Origin: Desmodesmus armatus
Taxonomy: Eukaryota > Chlorophyta > Chlorophyceae > Sphaeropleales > Scenedesmaceae
Length of the DNA stretch: 64,000 nt
Reading direction: 5' to 3'
NCBI GenBank assembly: GCA_007449985.2
Contig: VIIQ02000827.1
Location: 186,001-250,000, forward strand
Below the pieces are notes generated by a model. The model made no database searches, was not told the origin of the DNA, and was given only the letters and a program-made list of their open reading frames with translations. Shown here piece by piece: positions 50,761 to 62,528 of the stretch. Within the stretch, counting starts at the first letter, position 1, and every line of letters begins with the position of its first letter. A program made the translations under genes and the position numbers.

Positions 50761-52469
50761 TCTGCGCTGCCACACCCAGCAGGTGGCACCAGGGCTTCAA
50801 CTTGCCTGATGAAGGCTTGTTGATGCTCAACAGATGGTGCAGGATCCCACAAAATTGCTGATTGGTGGTCTCCCTTTTTCTTGTATAAGGACCATCAAAA
50901 GCCCGGAGCTAAGGCAGCTCAGCTGGCCTATCACTCATGGGCCAGGCACCAGGCCGCACGGCGTGCACACTCCTCATCCCATGTTGTGCTGTGTGACTGT
51001 CGCTGTATGCACTACACCAGTTTCAGATATTCCAGTGCTCGTGCAAGTGTGGCACCTCTGTATATGTAGTAGTTGTGACGGATGGCATGCAATGGAAATC
51101 TGTTCCTAGTTACGGCACCGGTGAGCCTGTGTGGTTGTGTACATGTGGTTGTGCTGCAGGCAGTGCATCTGTTGATGGCATTCTTATGTAGTCAAATGTC
51201 ATGCAGCCCTGCTGGTGACATTACTGACACAAACGAAACCAAGGACCAGGCGCACGGCCCATGTGACACTGTTGGCAACATGTTACATACAACCTCAAGT
51301 AATCGCAAGTATCGCAGCATTGCCGGTACACATACTGTCACAGTAAAACCACCTAGACATCCGTTACTGGATGGTGTTCAACATCAAGCTGAGCAAGGAC
51401 AATACCACAACAGCACCTCAGCAGGCTTGCTAGCAAGCATGTAGTTAGGAAAAGGCCAACCGTGACCTCACTGCCTGAGCATCATCAACCTCGCCCTCAT
51501 GCATGATCAAGCTGTTGTAAATCCTCAGCGAGCAGTTGCTGTACTCATGTAAAGTGACTTGTAAGCCAAACAACACCAAGCCCCAATTGATTCATCTGCC
51601 TCAGTATGGCATTTTACTGGCAAGTGCCACATCTCAAATTGCTGCACCGTGCAGCCTGGGGTTGAACCCCAGGTTGCTGCTTGGCGGCTAGACCCCACCA
51701 AAAGTTCCCGCACTACAGCTGCTGGCTGCGAGCAGTGCCTTCCAGCTTCTGTAGGCTGTGCACTACCCCACGGCTGGGCCCCAGCACGGCGCGCCACCAA
51801 GTGAGTAACCAACACTTCTGAATAGTGGTGGCAAGTGACGTGCCAACATGTAGCTGCTGGTGCCTGCAGAGCAGAACGTCAGCAAACACATGCGTTGTCA
51901 GCAGGTGCAATCGCATCAGCAGCTTGTCATCCACAGCGCACTAGTACACATGCCTGCAGGGGTGGGGTGTTCCAGCCTCGGCGCTTTTGCGTGCGGATGC
52001 ACTGGTGAACACAAAACTGCTAATATTCCAGCGACGTGTATTGCATTGAAGGCGATCCTCACATTATGCAGCATTCAAGGGTTTGGAAAAGCATGTTGCT
52101 GGGAGCCCCTAGCTGAGCCAAAGTTTTCCTGGGCAGCAATAGATTGGCAGCATGCTGCACTCACACATGCACGCCAGCTGTGCTAGCTAGCTGTAGCTGT
52201 ATGTGACAATTAGGGGTGTGGTGCTGCTCCAGGCAAGGGTGCCACCTTGGGGGCGCCACCAAAAGTGTGAGCCCCACCCCACCTCCCACCCTACGCACAA
52301 CTGTCCATCCTGGCACGGGTAGCAATAGCAAGTGAAGAGTGATGCCACATGCGCAGGCATGACTGTACCATCGGCAGCGCCGTACTTTGGCACACCCACC
52401 CTGATTATGTCACCAACTGTCACAGCATGAGGCCCCTGTCACCTGTTCATCCTGCCAGATGCAATGCAG
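50761..52469. other. Gene-poor intergenic region
   Basis: About 1.7 kb between the methyltransferase-like gene and the last recognised LRR exon. I see no supported gene. It holds TGTAA motifs near 51517-51560 and a short palindrome (CCTGGGGTT G AACCCCAGG, about 51655). The palindrome is not a tRNA. Confidence 0.5.
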
Positions 52470-54417
52470 TCAGTCTGCCAGCGCTGCAGCCGCTTGCTGC
52501 GCAATTGCAGGGTCGCTGTGGTCTAGGTGCATCAACAGCACTTGACGCCAGACAGGGTCATCACCAGGGCCCTGCGCAGTTTGTGTGACACACACGGGGG
52601 GCGGGGGGGGGGGGGTGCACAAGTCAGTACACGGTCCCCTGAGGGGATACCTAACACCACCAAAAGCAGCCACACCAGCATGATAACGCAAGCAGCAGTG
52701 CATATGAACACTGCTCAACTGCTGGCAGCAGTGTGTGGTTCAGGTCAAGCTGTAAGCCTCCAAAGGCATGGCTGAGCCACCCTGTACATCGAGGCACGTT
52801 CAGTGCAGGCCATCTGATCAATGATTGGAAGCACCGTGCTTGATGCCCCGTCTGCTCACGTATGTACCATGCAAGCACCAAGCTTTCTACCTCACCTTCC
52901 AAACCAACTGGTGATAGGCATTGGCCAAATCGCTGTAGGTCAATTTTGTCAGCTGCCGTAGACATGTCATTTTCAAGAGCACCCCCTCCGCCTTGCTGCT
53001 GTGTGTTAGGGCCAGCTCCCTCAGCCCTGTCAGCTGAAACACCACCTCCAAACCCTCGCTAGAATTGCCATAAGGGTACACAGACAACCTCTGCAAGCTG
53101 CTCAGCCCTGTTAGTGGGGCCAGCAATTCTTCGCTGTATTCCAGAGACTTCATCTCCAGGGACTGCAGCACAGGGCAGCAGCTGACAAGGCGACTGCCTT
53201 CAGGGGCTGCTAAAGGGCCAGGATAGCCGGCGTGATTTTTTTTTATAGCCGGCGTGATTCACAATCAGTGCCTGCAAGTGTGGCAGCTGCCTGCCAGCAG
53301 GGAACATGTGTTGCCACACACCAACTGGCAGCTCGCAGTCGCTTATGTCAAGGTGCTGGAGCTTGCTGCTGGCTGTCAGGGCAGAGTAGGTTGCAGCTGG
53401 GATTGCAGGGACACAGATCAACAAAGTGTGCTTCAAATCCAGGTGGGTCAGTTGCTGCATATGCTGGAGATGGGACAGGAGCGCCACTGTTTCTGTGTTG
53501 TGAAGCATGAGGCAGTCCACAAGTGCAACGTGCTGCAGTCGGGTTTTGCCTGCCAGTACACCCCCCTCAATCTCCAAGCTGTCTCCAAGCATCCAGGGCC
53601 CATCGTGCCTCTGCACCTGCAGACGTGTCAGCTCCTGCAAGTTGCCCACGCTGCTGGCCGTGATGACGGTGCCGCTGTTGCATACAAGGTCCAGCCGCAG
53701 GTCCTGCAGGCGTGTGAGCATCTGCAGATGCTGCAGTCCGTCGGGGGCATGCAGCGCGCACCTTGACAGCTCAAGGTACGTCAGCTGCTGCAGCGACTGT
53801 ATGACGTCTGTGGGGAACTTGATACTCTTGAGCAGCTCGTAGCCGACCCAGCTTGTGGTGAACAAGGAGCCTACGCTCAGGTGCTGCAGCAAGGGCAGCG
53901 CTGACAGAGCTGCTACCAGACCCTGCTGATCATCAAGTAGCGTGCAGTACTCGAGCAGCAGCCTCTTCAGGGGCGCCCCAGCCTTCAGCACACCCTGCTC
54001 CCCACTGCTACTTGGCTGCAGCAGCAGGCGGAGACCTGCAAGGTGCAGGCTGTCAAGATTCTCAAGGTGGTGGTGGGGCATCTGCTGGAGTGTGACTGTG
54101 GGCGTCGGTGGCCAGGGTGAGGTTGCTGATGGAACGCCTTGCAGGTCAATGCTGCTCACATGCAGCCCATGCTTTGCGAGGTACAGCACCACAATGTCAG
54201 CCTCCTGCTGCTGCTCTTGCTTCAGCACGGCTTTGATGCTGCTCACTGCCAGCACCGCTGCCTGGTGCAGCCTGCTGTGGGCCCGCGCGGCACTGAAGAC
54301 GCTGCCGCTGTCGTCTGCTAAGCACTGCATCACCGCCAGTACACAGGGATCTGGCAGCTGCAGCAAAGAGGGAGGTTCTTCGCTGTGGCACATGAACCAA
54401 GAACATGGGGGCGACAT
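52470..54417 (-). CDS. F-box-like / leucine-rich-repeat protein with a frameshift
   Basis: ATG at 54417. The N-terminus LLQLPDPCVLAVMQCLADD then SVFSAARAHSRLHQAAV looks like a diverged F-box; the long exon then has LRRs such as LENLDSLHLAGLRLLL, LQQLTYLELSRCALH, MLTRLQDLRLDLV, MQQLTHLDLKHTLL and KLQHLDISDCELPVG. The frame ends at about 53200 with a basic, non-LRR tail. LRR sequence resumes in another frame at about 53165-52889 (LTGLSSLQRLSVYPYG, LTGLRELALTHSS). The break coincides with a 22-bp tandem duplication at 53223-53259; removing it would rejoin the frames. A final exon reading DDPVWRQVLLMHLDHSDPAI ends at 52470; exons between are unsure. F-box/LRR proteins usually select substrates for SCF ubiquitin ligases. 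It may be a pseudogene or a sequencing or assembly error. Confidence 0.65.
53223..53259. repeat. 22-bp tandem duplication with poly-T, frameshifting
   Basis: ATAGCCGGCGTGATT occurs at 53223 and 53245, separated by a T run. A 22-base period shifts the reading frame of the LRR gene by one. Confidence 0.9.
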
Positions 54418-55785
54418 GAACAGGGGTGGGCAGGTGCAACAGCAGTTTCGGAAGTCTGTCTGTCCGTGGGAACTTCGTGCCTCACCTGTCAGGTTTAGAG
54501 CTAGAAAAATCTTCAGTTAGTTCCTCTTCAGCGAGATTCAGATGTGCAATTGCTTCCATCCGTCTCGCCGAACGCCGACACATCAATAGATCTAAAACTG
54601 ATTGCATTTTGCACGCACGTCTGTCGATGGAGGCAGGATACACCAATCGCATCTGCTGGTCGTGACAACGTGTCTATTGCGTTTCTCTCTTGAATGTTGC
54701 TGACGGCCCAAAGGGTTGAGGGTACAGAACCTGGCCCATACACCTGTGGCCCTAATTCCGGCTGAAGCCACACCAGCGCGTTAAAGCTCAAAGAACAAAT
54801 CACGTTATTTGATAGTGATTTCAAGCATATTCAAGTACTTGATCAGCTGGGTGGGGCTGGCAACAGCGATGTGATAATGCAGATCGGGACGGTTGCTGCT
54901 CAGGAGATTCTCCTCACTGCTTACGGCACCAGGACACACCAAATGCCGAAAAGAGTACAATACGTCATTGTTGATATGTTTCTGGCAGCATGAGCTTCCA
55001 TCAACAGGTGCACCGCAGGGGAGACAACTTATGAGGTTCACCCGGTGAGCCAGGCTGGCTCGACCCTGGTGGACATTGCCATTCTTGTTTGGCGAAATGG
55101 TGCATGTAACATACTCCCCCACAAAGGCTGACGCCAAACCCTGAGGGCACATGCAGGACTACCCAAAGGCGTGAACAACTCACAGCTTTGAGCGGCATGT
55201 TCTGTACGCATACGAAACCGCGGGCAGTGGGCTCCTGTGATGCCAGCATTGCCAAGCGGCTTGTGCAATGACTGGACATGTTGCCAGAAAGGTATGCAAT
55301 TTGGACTGGAGCAAGCTGGCAGTTCAAACATATGCCCTCATGACGTCATCGCACGCTGGTCTGAATGAGGCTCCCCGAGCCTGCAATGCAGCCGCCAGCA
55401 ATAGCGCTGGGGCAGCACGGTCACCGTGCTGCCAGCAGCAAAACTCTCTGACAACAACTGGTGACCAAACTTGCCCACAGTATCAACTGCACAACAAACA
55501 TGTATGATGTCACCAACACAGACAACGCTCCGCATCTCAGATATGGAGTAGGTTTCCAAGTGGTGCGCTTCCAGCAGAGCAACACCATTCCCTGCTGCTG
55601 CATCATACAGGCTGTCACATGCTGTGGTCACTGCACTGACAGGCTATAGTGCAGGACAACACCATCCATGACAAGTAATACGTACTGACAACCCACCAAA
55701 GCCAGCACATGCATCTTCAAGCATTCAACACGGAGGCGGCCACCAAGTGACGTCAACAACAATGACAGGCGGGACCATCACAGCA
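54418..55785. other. Intergenic region with unassigned minus-strand open frames
   Basis: About 1.4 kb. Two minus-strand stretches could be exons of an unknown gene: about 55631-55340 (reads GDIIHVCCAVDTVGKFGH, SESFAAGSTVTVLPQRY) and about 55152-54805 (GEYVTCTISPNKNGNVHQG ... LIKYLNMLEITIK then stop). I recognise no family and could not find convincing splice joins, so no CDS is called. Confidence 0.3.
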
Positions 55786-58700
55786 TCACAGAGTGGGTGC
55801 CAACGCCCTGCCCAGAGATGAGTCCTGCATGATCTCCTCCCAGCTGCACTGCTGCAACTGCGCCAACAGCTGCAGCGCCTGAAGCCTCAGCACACCCCAC
55901 AGCTCAAAGCAGCGGCCCTCCTCCTGGGCAAATACGTTGCTCAAGGGGTCGACCGGGTGCACCACTGCCGGCCTCACCCTGAACTGCCTGAGAATATCAG
56001 ACCAGCCCCGCTGCATGCCAAGCTGCCACAAAGCCTGGGCCTGCTGGCTGCTGTAGTACTTCCCTCCCACCATCTCTGTGAACAGGATCGGCTGCTCAGG
56101 AGATGGGAAACCAGCTCTAGGGTCGGCTGCGTTAGCCCACACCACCATTACAGCCAGCGTCTCAACCAGCAGGTCGAGCACGTAGCGGCCCCCATAGACT
56201 TGGCTGCCCACCCCAAGCGCCAGCTGCCGACTGCCCAAGGTCTGTGCTGCATGCAGCACCATGAGCTCAATCATGAAGCTCTTCAGCTTCTTGAAGCCCG
56301 GCTCCTGCTGCTGCAGCCCCCGCCTGACCCACGCCTTCACCAGGCGGATGGTGCTGGTCACCACACGCCCTGACAGGCCCTTGCTGGCTGCTGCCGCCAC
56401 TGCTGCCTGCTGCACAAACTCTGTGGCTGCTTCTGTGAGCCATATGTTGCGCGCATATGATGGCCGGACTCCTGCAAGACCTATGCCGCTGCTGGAGCTG
56501 CCTGCACTTATGGCCCTGTCAGCTAAGGCCAGCACGGGGGCCAGCACAGCCATGCGCTGCGTGTATGCTGGGTCAACAGCTGACACCCCAACCCGAGCTG
56601 CCACTGCGCCCGCCCCTGCTGCAAGGTTAGGCGCCAGCAGCACATCCACCTCTAGCTCGACCCTCTCCCCTGACTCTGGTACCAGCACTGACAGCAGAAA
56701 TGTAATTGCTGTCCTGCCCTGGCGCACATCGCCAATGAGCTGAACCTCAGCTGGCAGCCCCCCAGGCTGCTGCAGCTGCTGCAGACACACCATCACCTGC
56801 TGCTGCAGCTGCCTCATCCACTCACTGTTCTGTGTGACGTCAGGGTCTGCAAGGTTGATGCCAGGGCCGGCATATGGTATGTTGACAAAGGCGACAAGGT
56901 CAATGTCAAAGTCGTCCTGCACACTCACGCCCTTGCCCACTGAGCCAGCCACTGCAAAACGGTCAATGGTGACCTGGCTCCCAGCCACCCTCAGGGCGCC
57001 CCTGCTGCTGGCCTGCTGCAGCAGCCGGACCACGGCATCAACAGCCTGGCCCTTGGCTGTTACCTCTGCCTGTGTGAGAAGCACTGACCTGATCAGGGCT
57101 TCCTCAAGGCACTGCCTGAACTGCTTGGGGTGGCTGTCCAGAGAGCTGGAGTGGGACGCCCTCCGGGATGCCCCTTCCAGCACAAACTGCACAATTGCAA
57201 GCAGAGCGACGAGCCACAGACAACAGCAGGGGTGTGAGCGTCACGCTCACATTGCGGCATATCTAATGGTGCAATGCAGCTAGCTGGATTGTATATGACA
57301 GAATGCTGGCAAGAGCCAGTCCCAAAGGCTGACAGTGTCGGCAATGAGTGGGGTCCAGGCTTCAGCAGTATCCCTTGAACACACACCGTTGGCAATGCTA
57401 AAGCGTGCAAGGTCGGAAGTACGCACACGAGGGCCTTGGCCTGGCATGCCATCACCCTGCTGAGCTGTGCGCCAATCATTGGCAGGCTGCCCCCACTGGA
57501 ACAGCGCATCATGCTGGCCCCATTGGCCGCATGATGCTGCCTAGCTCCTGGTACCACTCTAGAAACACTCAACAGCAGTAGCCTGATGCATTGAGCAGCT
57601 CAACTGACCTCCCAAAGGTACAGGTTGTACATCAGCAGACCGTCAAACCACATATCCACATTCAGCTGTGGTTGCTGCCAAGCTACAGGCCCTGGTGACC
57701 ACCCTGTACTAGTACCGTGCACTAGTTCAGTATTTTGCTCACAACTTGGGCTGAGCCCAGTTCAACATTACTGCTTACCTTCACCTCTCTGGATGGCAGC
57801 AGCCCTTCAGCTCCCTCCAGCTCCTTCAGCATCGACTCAACTTCTGCTGCCTCCCTGGGCTGAAAGCTCCCCTCCAACAGGCCCATCAGATCCTGGACAT
57901 AGCCGCTGCAGCCCGCTGGGCTGCCCGCACTGCTATCAGCAGCACCCCTACCTGCCTGACCAAGGCCCCTGTTGTGGCTGCTGCTGGTGCTGCTGGCAGC
58001 AGTGCTGGCGGCACCCGGGTGCTGCGGGCCCGCAGCAGCAGCAGCTGCTGCTGCTGCAGCAGCAGTTGGGCGTGCTGGCCGGCAGCTGCTGCCGCTCCTG
58101 CTGCTGCTGGCGCCAGTGCATGCCCTGCAGACCGCGTGCAGCGGTGTTGGGGTGCTGTCAATGCAGGCCTTGTGGGCGTAGTGGCCGCAGGGCAGCATGT
58201 CAGGGGCCTGCTGGCTGCTGAACAGCGGTCGGCGGTCCTGGCAGATGGGGCAGGGGATGTCCAGCACGCCTTTCCGACAGATGTGGTTCTGCAAGGGGCA
58301 GGGCAAGCGGCCACGCATGACACGTGCAACAGAAATGTGAATGCAGGGGTGTAGGGGGAACCGCAGGCATGCCACAGTGCGATTACATGCCTCTGTGGCT
58401 CAAGCGGCTGAAGCATGGTGGCCACACAAGTCGCATTTTTGCATACTCACCCAACAACAACTAGAAACCAAGACGCTGGACCTGGTACCCGCTGCTCTGA
58501 ACACTGAGCATGGTTGTGTCACAAGTGGAATTCAAAGCACAAACCTGACCTGCCTGGCCAAGCCTTCATCAATGGTTTGAACCGTGCATTGATGGCCCAT
58601 CTAGTGACTAGTCGAAGTTGCAGCCAGGCTGGTAACTTGAGGTGGCAGGGAGAGGGGGCGGGGGAGTCAGAGACTTACCCCTTGCAGTGCCCTCCTGAGG

Positions 58701-59140
58701 CAGCAGCCACAGCCATTGCAGTGGAAGAACTCCTGACGGGTTCCCACACGGCAAATGCCACAGGCATCACAGTGGAAGTACCCCGCTGCTGGTACATCAT
58801 CGTTGGCTGTGCCGCAGTCCTTGCAGAAGTAGGCTGCAAAGCGTGTCCCACACATCAGGCACATGTTGCCCTCAGCCAAGGGCTGGATATGCTGGCATCT
58901 GTTGCAAAGGACGTGCTGCAGTAGCTGCCGTGGCAGGCTGTGGTCTGCCACCTACAAAAGCGAAGAGCGGAAACCGTCAGCACCCTGCAGGCAACTGTCA
59001 CCGGAAGCAACTGTAGCACGGATACCGCCGGAACACAAGGAAACGCATACCTGGTCATGACAGCGAAAACAACAGACTTCCTCGCCACAACAAGGCGCGA
59101 GAAAGCTGCAGCGTTTGGAGTAAAAAGGGCAGGTAGCCAT
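55786..59140 (-). CDS. PIRH2-type CHY/CTCHY/RING module fused to OAS-like nucleotidyltransferase
   Basis: Four exons, all joined at phase 0: 59140-59051, 58951-58679, 58288-57779, 57186-55786 (757 residues). Exon 1 (ATG at 59140) is a CHY-type zinc-binding start (CPFYSKRCSFLAPCCGEEVC, CFRCHDQ). Exon 2 has MCLMCGTRFAAYFCKDCG and FHCDACGICRVG...FFHCNGCGCC, the CTCHY finger of RCHY1/PIRH2. Exon 3 has a RING (CPICQDRRPL, LPCGHYAHKACID, CRAC), then a poly-Ala/Ser linker and a short helix (VQDLMGLLEGSFQP). Exon 4 is a template-independent nucleotidyltransferase like 2'-5'-oligoadenylate synthetase: GSVGKGVSVQDDFDIDLVAF (GS plus DxD), LEVDVLLAPNL (third Asp), RLVKAWVRRG, and a C-terminal VVHPVDPLSNVF like the OAS1_C 'DPaDPtnNv'. 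The catalytic triad is intact. Predicted: E3 ligase coupled to an RNA- or ligand-sensing nucleotide synthase. That coupling is inference. Confidence 0.85.
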
Positions 59141-59393
59141 TCACACGCTGGAGCAAAATCCACGCCTCGGACGGGCGTCACAAGCTTTGATTGATACAAT
59201 TAAACGCTGAAAAGGGTTGTGGGATGTTCTAGGATCCCACCTGTCACTCACGGACAGTCACGGACAAACAGGGTTCTGGTTTTGTCGATTTGCGCGCAGA
59301 ATCGACGTTTGCTGTGTTGAGGCATAACTGAGACCAGAAGCCTTCAGACGTGTAGTGCTGGGTCTTGGGTGAGGCAACGCCGATATCGGACAT
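59141..59393. promoter_or_regulatory. Short head-to-head promoter region of the OAS-like pair
   Basis: About 250 bases between the ATG of the fusion gene and the CHY remnant of the opposite copy. CACGGACAGTCACGGACA is a short direct repeat at about 59251. It may drive both genes. Confidence 0.5.
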
Positions 59394-59482
59394 ACTGGCA
59401 GCCTGCGCTTTGTACTCCACGCTGCCACTGTATCGCACCGTGCTGTGGCCGACACGTCTGCTGGTGGTACTGCTATGATGAG
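59394..59482 (+). pseudogene. Remnant CHY zinc-finger exon of the second OAS-like copy
   Basis: Reads CTPRCHCIAPCCGRHVCWWY then CYDE and a GTATGC donor, matching exon 1 of the minus-strand copy (CPFYSKRCSFLAPCC...CHDQ, GTATGC). There is no ATG at the aligned start, the zinc-ligand His became Tyr, and the next exon's acceptor is in another phase. CTCHY and RING exons are absent. I read it as a dead exon, unless a distant start is used. Confidence 0.65.
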
Positions 59483-59614
59483 GTATGCCTTTCGTCCACC
59501 ATGCGTACTGCGCAGCATGCTATCCGTGCTGCCGGTTGCAGTTGCTTGGGTGCTGTGACAGGTGCTCACAATCTACTGCTGTTTTTGATCTTCTGCTGTA
59601 GGTTGCAGGAGGTG

Positions 59615-61691
59615 ATGGGCCTGTTGGGGGGGAGCTTTGCGCCTGGGGATGCGCCAGAAGTTGAGTCAATCTTGCGAGAGCTGCAGGGAGCTAATGTTCT
59701 GCTGCCACTCAAGGAGGTCACGGTGAGCACTACTGCAGACCTCTTGACATGTGCTGGTAATCTACTTACTCAAACTACGGTGGTGCCAGTAGCTTGGTAG
59801 CATGCTGAACGTGGTACTGTTGCCGTGGCTGCCACTGTAATGGCAGCATCCGATGCCAAAAGACATGGTGTGCAGGAGCTGCATATGCTGTCTTACTTAC
59901 CGACACACTTGACAGGTACGGGCACACAAATGTGTGTAGAGCAACGTTCTGGCGGTAGGCTGATGTCATGCAGGGCCGTGTGTGCTGACTAGTGAAGCTG
60001 CAGGCACCAGCATCAAGTTTGTGTTGCAATGCATGCCATGCAAATTGGGTGTGCCGCATTGTGCGGACACAGCCTGTGTCAGGCCCCTGTGCTTGTGGCA
60101 CGATGGTACTGCCGACGTGGACGTGGACAGCATTCAAATATTGCAGCATTCATAGCCAAACAAAGGTAACTGCCTCTGGCCAGCACATAGTCAGGTTGGT
60201 GCAGCAACGCCGCCACGGCGTTGAACACCAGTGATTGTACGATCTCACTCCTCCCCCCTGTCTTGTTGCTCTGCTTGTGTGCAGATCGCACCCAGCTCCC
60301 ACTCCAGCCCACAGGCCTCCCTGCAGAGCCACCCCAAGCAGTTCAGGCAGTGTCTAGAGGCAGCGCTGATCAGGTCAGTGCTGCTGACACAGGCGGAGGT
60401 GGAAGCAAAGGGCAGAGCCATTGATGCTGTAGTGCAGCTGCTGCAGCAGGCCAGCAGCAGGGGGGCCCTGAGGGTGGCTGGCAGCCCGGTCACCATTGAC
60501 CGCTTTGCAGTGTCTGGCTCAGTGGGAAAGGGTGTCAGTGTGCAGGACGGTTTTGACATCGACCTTGTCGCCTTTGTCAACATACCAGCAGCTGCCGGCA
60601 TCAGCATTGACCTTGCCAGCCCTGATGTCACACACAACAGTGAGTGGATGAGGCGGCTGCAGCAGCAGATAATAGAGTGCCTGGGGAAGCTGCCAAATCT
60701 CACTGGCGAGGTGCGCCGGGGCAGGACAGCAATCTCGTTTGATCTGTCAGTGCTGGTGCCAGAGTCAGGGGATGAAATTGAGCTAGAGGTTGATGTGCTG
60801 CTGGCGCCCAACCTGGCAGCAGGGGCGGGGGCAGCCGCAGCAGCTGCATGGGGTGTGAGGGATGGTGAACCTGCCGACATGCAGTGCAGGGCTGTGCTGG
60901 CACATGTGGTGGCCTTAGCTGACCGCGAAGTAAGGGCCATAGCCGCCAGGCCACGGTGCATTGCCAGCACCGACACGAGGCTCGCAGACGTCAGCCACTC
61001 CTATGCCCGCAACATATGGCTCACAGAGGCAGCCACAGAGTTTGTGCAGCAGGCAGCTTTGGCAGCAGCAGACAGCGGACGCCTGTCAGGGCGTGTGGTG
61101 ACCAGCACCATCCGCGTGGTCAAGGCGTGGGTCAGACGGGGGCTGCAGCAGCAGGAGCTGGGCTACAAGGAGCTCAAGAGCTTTACGATCGAGCTGATTG
61201 TCCTGCATGCAGCACAGACATTTGGCAGCAGGCAACAGGCCATTGGGGTGAGCCGCGATGGCTACGGGGGCCGTTACGTGCTCGACCTGCTGCTTGAGGT
61301 CTTGGCCGTGCTGGTTGAGTGGGCCAATGCATACGAGGCTTCACCATCAGAGCCAACAGCCGCTGCCTTCCCAGCTCCCAAAGGGCTGATGCTGTTCACA
61401 GAGATGGTGGGAGGGAAGTACTACAGCAGCCAGCAGGCCCAGGCTTTGTGGCAGCTTGGCTTGTTTGAAACGTGGTCAGGTTATTACTGGCAGGCCAGTG
61501 TGAAGCCGATAGTGGTGCACCCGGTTGACCCCTTCATCAATGTGTTTGCATCGAGGGAGGGTCGCCGCTTTGAGCTGTGGGGGGTGCTGAGGCATGAGGC
61601 GCTGCAGCTGTTGGCACAGCTGAAGCAGTACAGCTGGGAGGAGATCATGCAGCACTCAACTCTGGGCAGGGCATTGGCTCCCACTCTGTGA
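59615..61691 (+). CDS. OAS-like nucleotidyltransferase, E3-less second copy
   Basis: Exon 59602-59722 (in-frame ATG at 59615: MGLLGGSFAPGDAPEVESIL) joins at phase 0 to 60285-61691, giving about 504 residues. It aligns along its whole length with the linker helix and OAS part of the minus-strand gene. GSVGKGVSVQDGFDIDLVAF, IELEVDVLLAPNL, RVVKAWVRRG, and VVHPVDPFINVF are all present, so the three catalytic Asp and the Gly-Ser loop are kept. It lacks the CTCHY and RING exons, whose place is taken by a short intron. Family: OAS/CD-NTase-like enzymes, which in animals make 2'-5'-oligoadenylate on binding double-stranded RNA. Product and activator here are unknown. The start is my choice; the upstream CHY-like exon has none. 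Confidence 0.75.
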
Positions 61692-62528
61692 AGCTGTGAT
61701 GCGCACGCATATCATATGCTGAGTTTTCCAGCATGCATGCTGATAAAAAAGCAGTGTGTGGCACATGGTGACAGTCGGTGTTGAGTGCATGTAGAGGCAT
61801 GTGCTAGCTTTGGTGGGTGGTCAACATCGTATGTTACGGCTGGGTCTGGCCTGCACTGTAGCCTGCCATGGCACTGGCGCCACTGCAGGATCATGGCAAT
61901 TTTGGCAGCAGAGGTGGTTGGCAAAGCATCTTGAATGAAGGGATGTTTGGTTTTGCTGGAATGGTGGCTATGTCGTTGAAAGAAGTTGAGTTGTTTGCGT
62001 TCAACGATTGGAAGTTGTGGGCATGTCGGTCAGCTGTTTTCACTGACTGCTTTGAATGCGTTTTGCAGACTGTGAGAGGTGTTGTGCTACACCTGTGGCC
62101 ACACTGCCGCTGGCCTTGATGACACAACTTGCAAGCACATCAGTGTACCGGCAGGCACGTATCATGTAGCCTTTGCTAGGGTCCACCCACAACAATGCAA
62201 TGGTACAAACACAGACCAGAGTTGAACCTCACAAGCATGCGTTGTGCTGTGCAGCCTGTACAGCTGATGGTGCCCATATCAGGCAGCTGCTCAGGGGTGA
62301 TACAATCAACAATACAGTTCAATCGCACAAAGCCAATCAGAGGCCACTATGCAGCGCTGTGAGAGCTGCTGGAAGCAAATGCACATGCCCAGCTCAACTT
62401 GGCAGCCAACACCACAGCCAACCAGCACCACAACCGTTGCAACGGTTGCTCAAACCAGCAACCAGCAACGGTTGCTCAAACCACTGCCAAGCCCGCCTGC
62501 AGGAAATTTCCACTCCATATAGACGCCC
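61692..62528. other. Convergent intergenic region
   Basis: About 840 bases between the OAS-like stop and the stop of the next minus gene. GCAACGGTTGCTCAAACCA repeats twice near 62442-62482. No gene seen. Confidence 0.5.

Noticed and set aside
51640..51720. GGGTTGAACCCCAGG resembling a tRNA T-arm
   Set aside because: It is a simple palindrome; no acceptor stem, D-arm or anticodon arm fits around it.
59369..59482. CHY exon as the true start of the second OAS-like gene
   Set aside because: No ATG at the aligned position and the phase to the next exon does not fit, so treated as a remnant.
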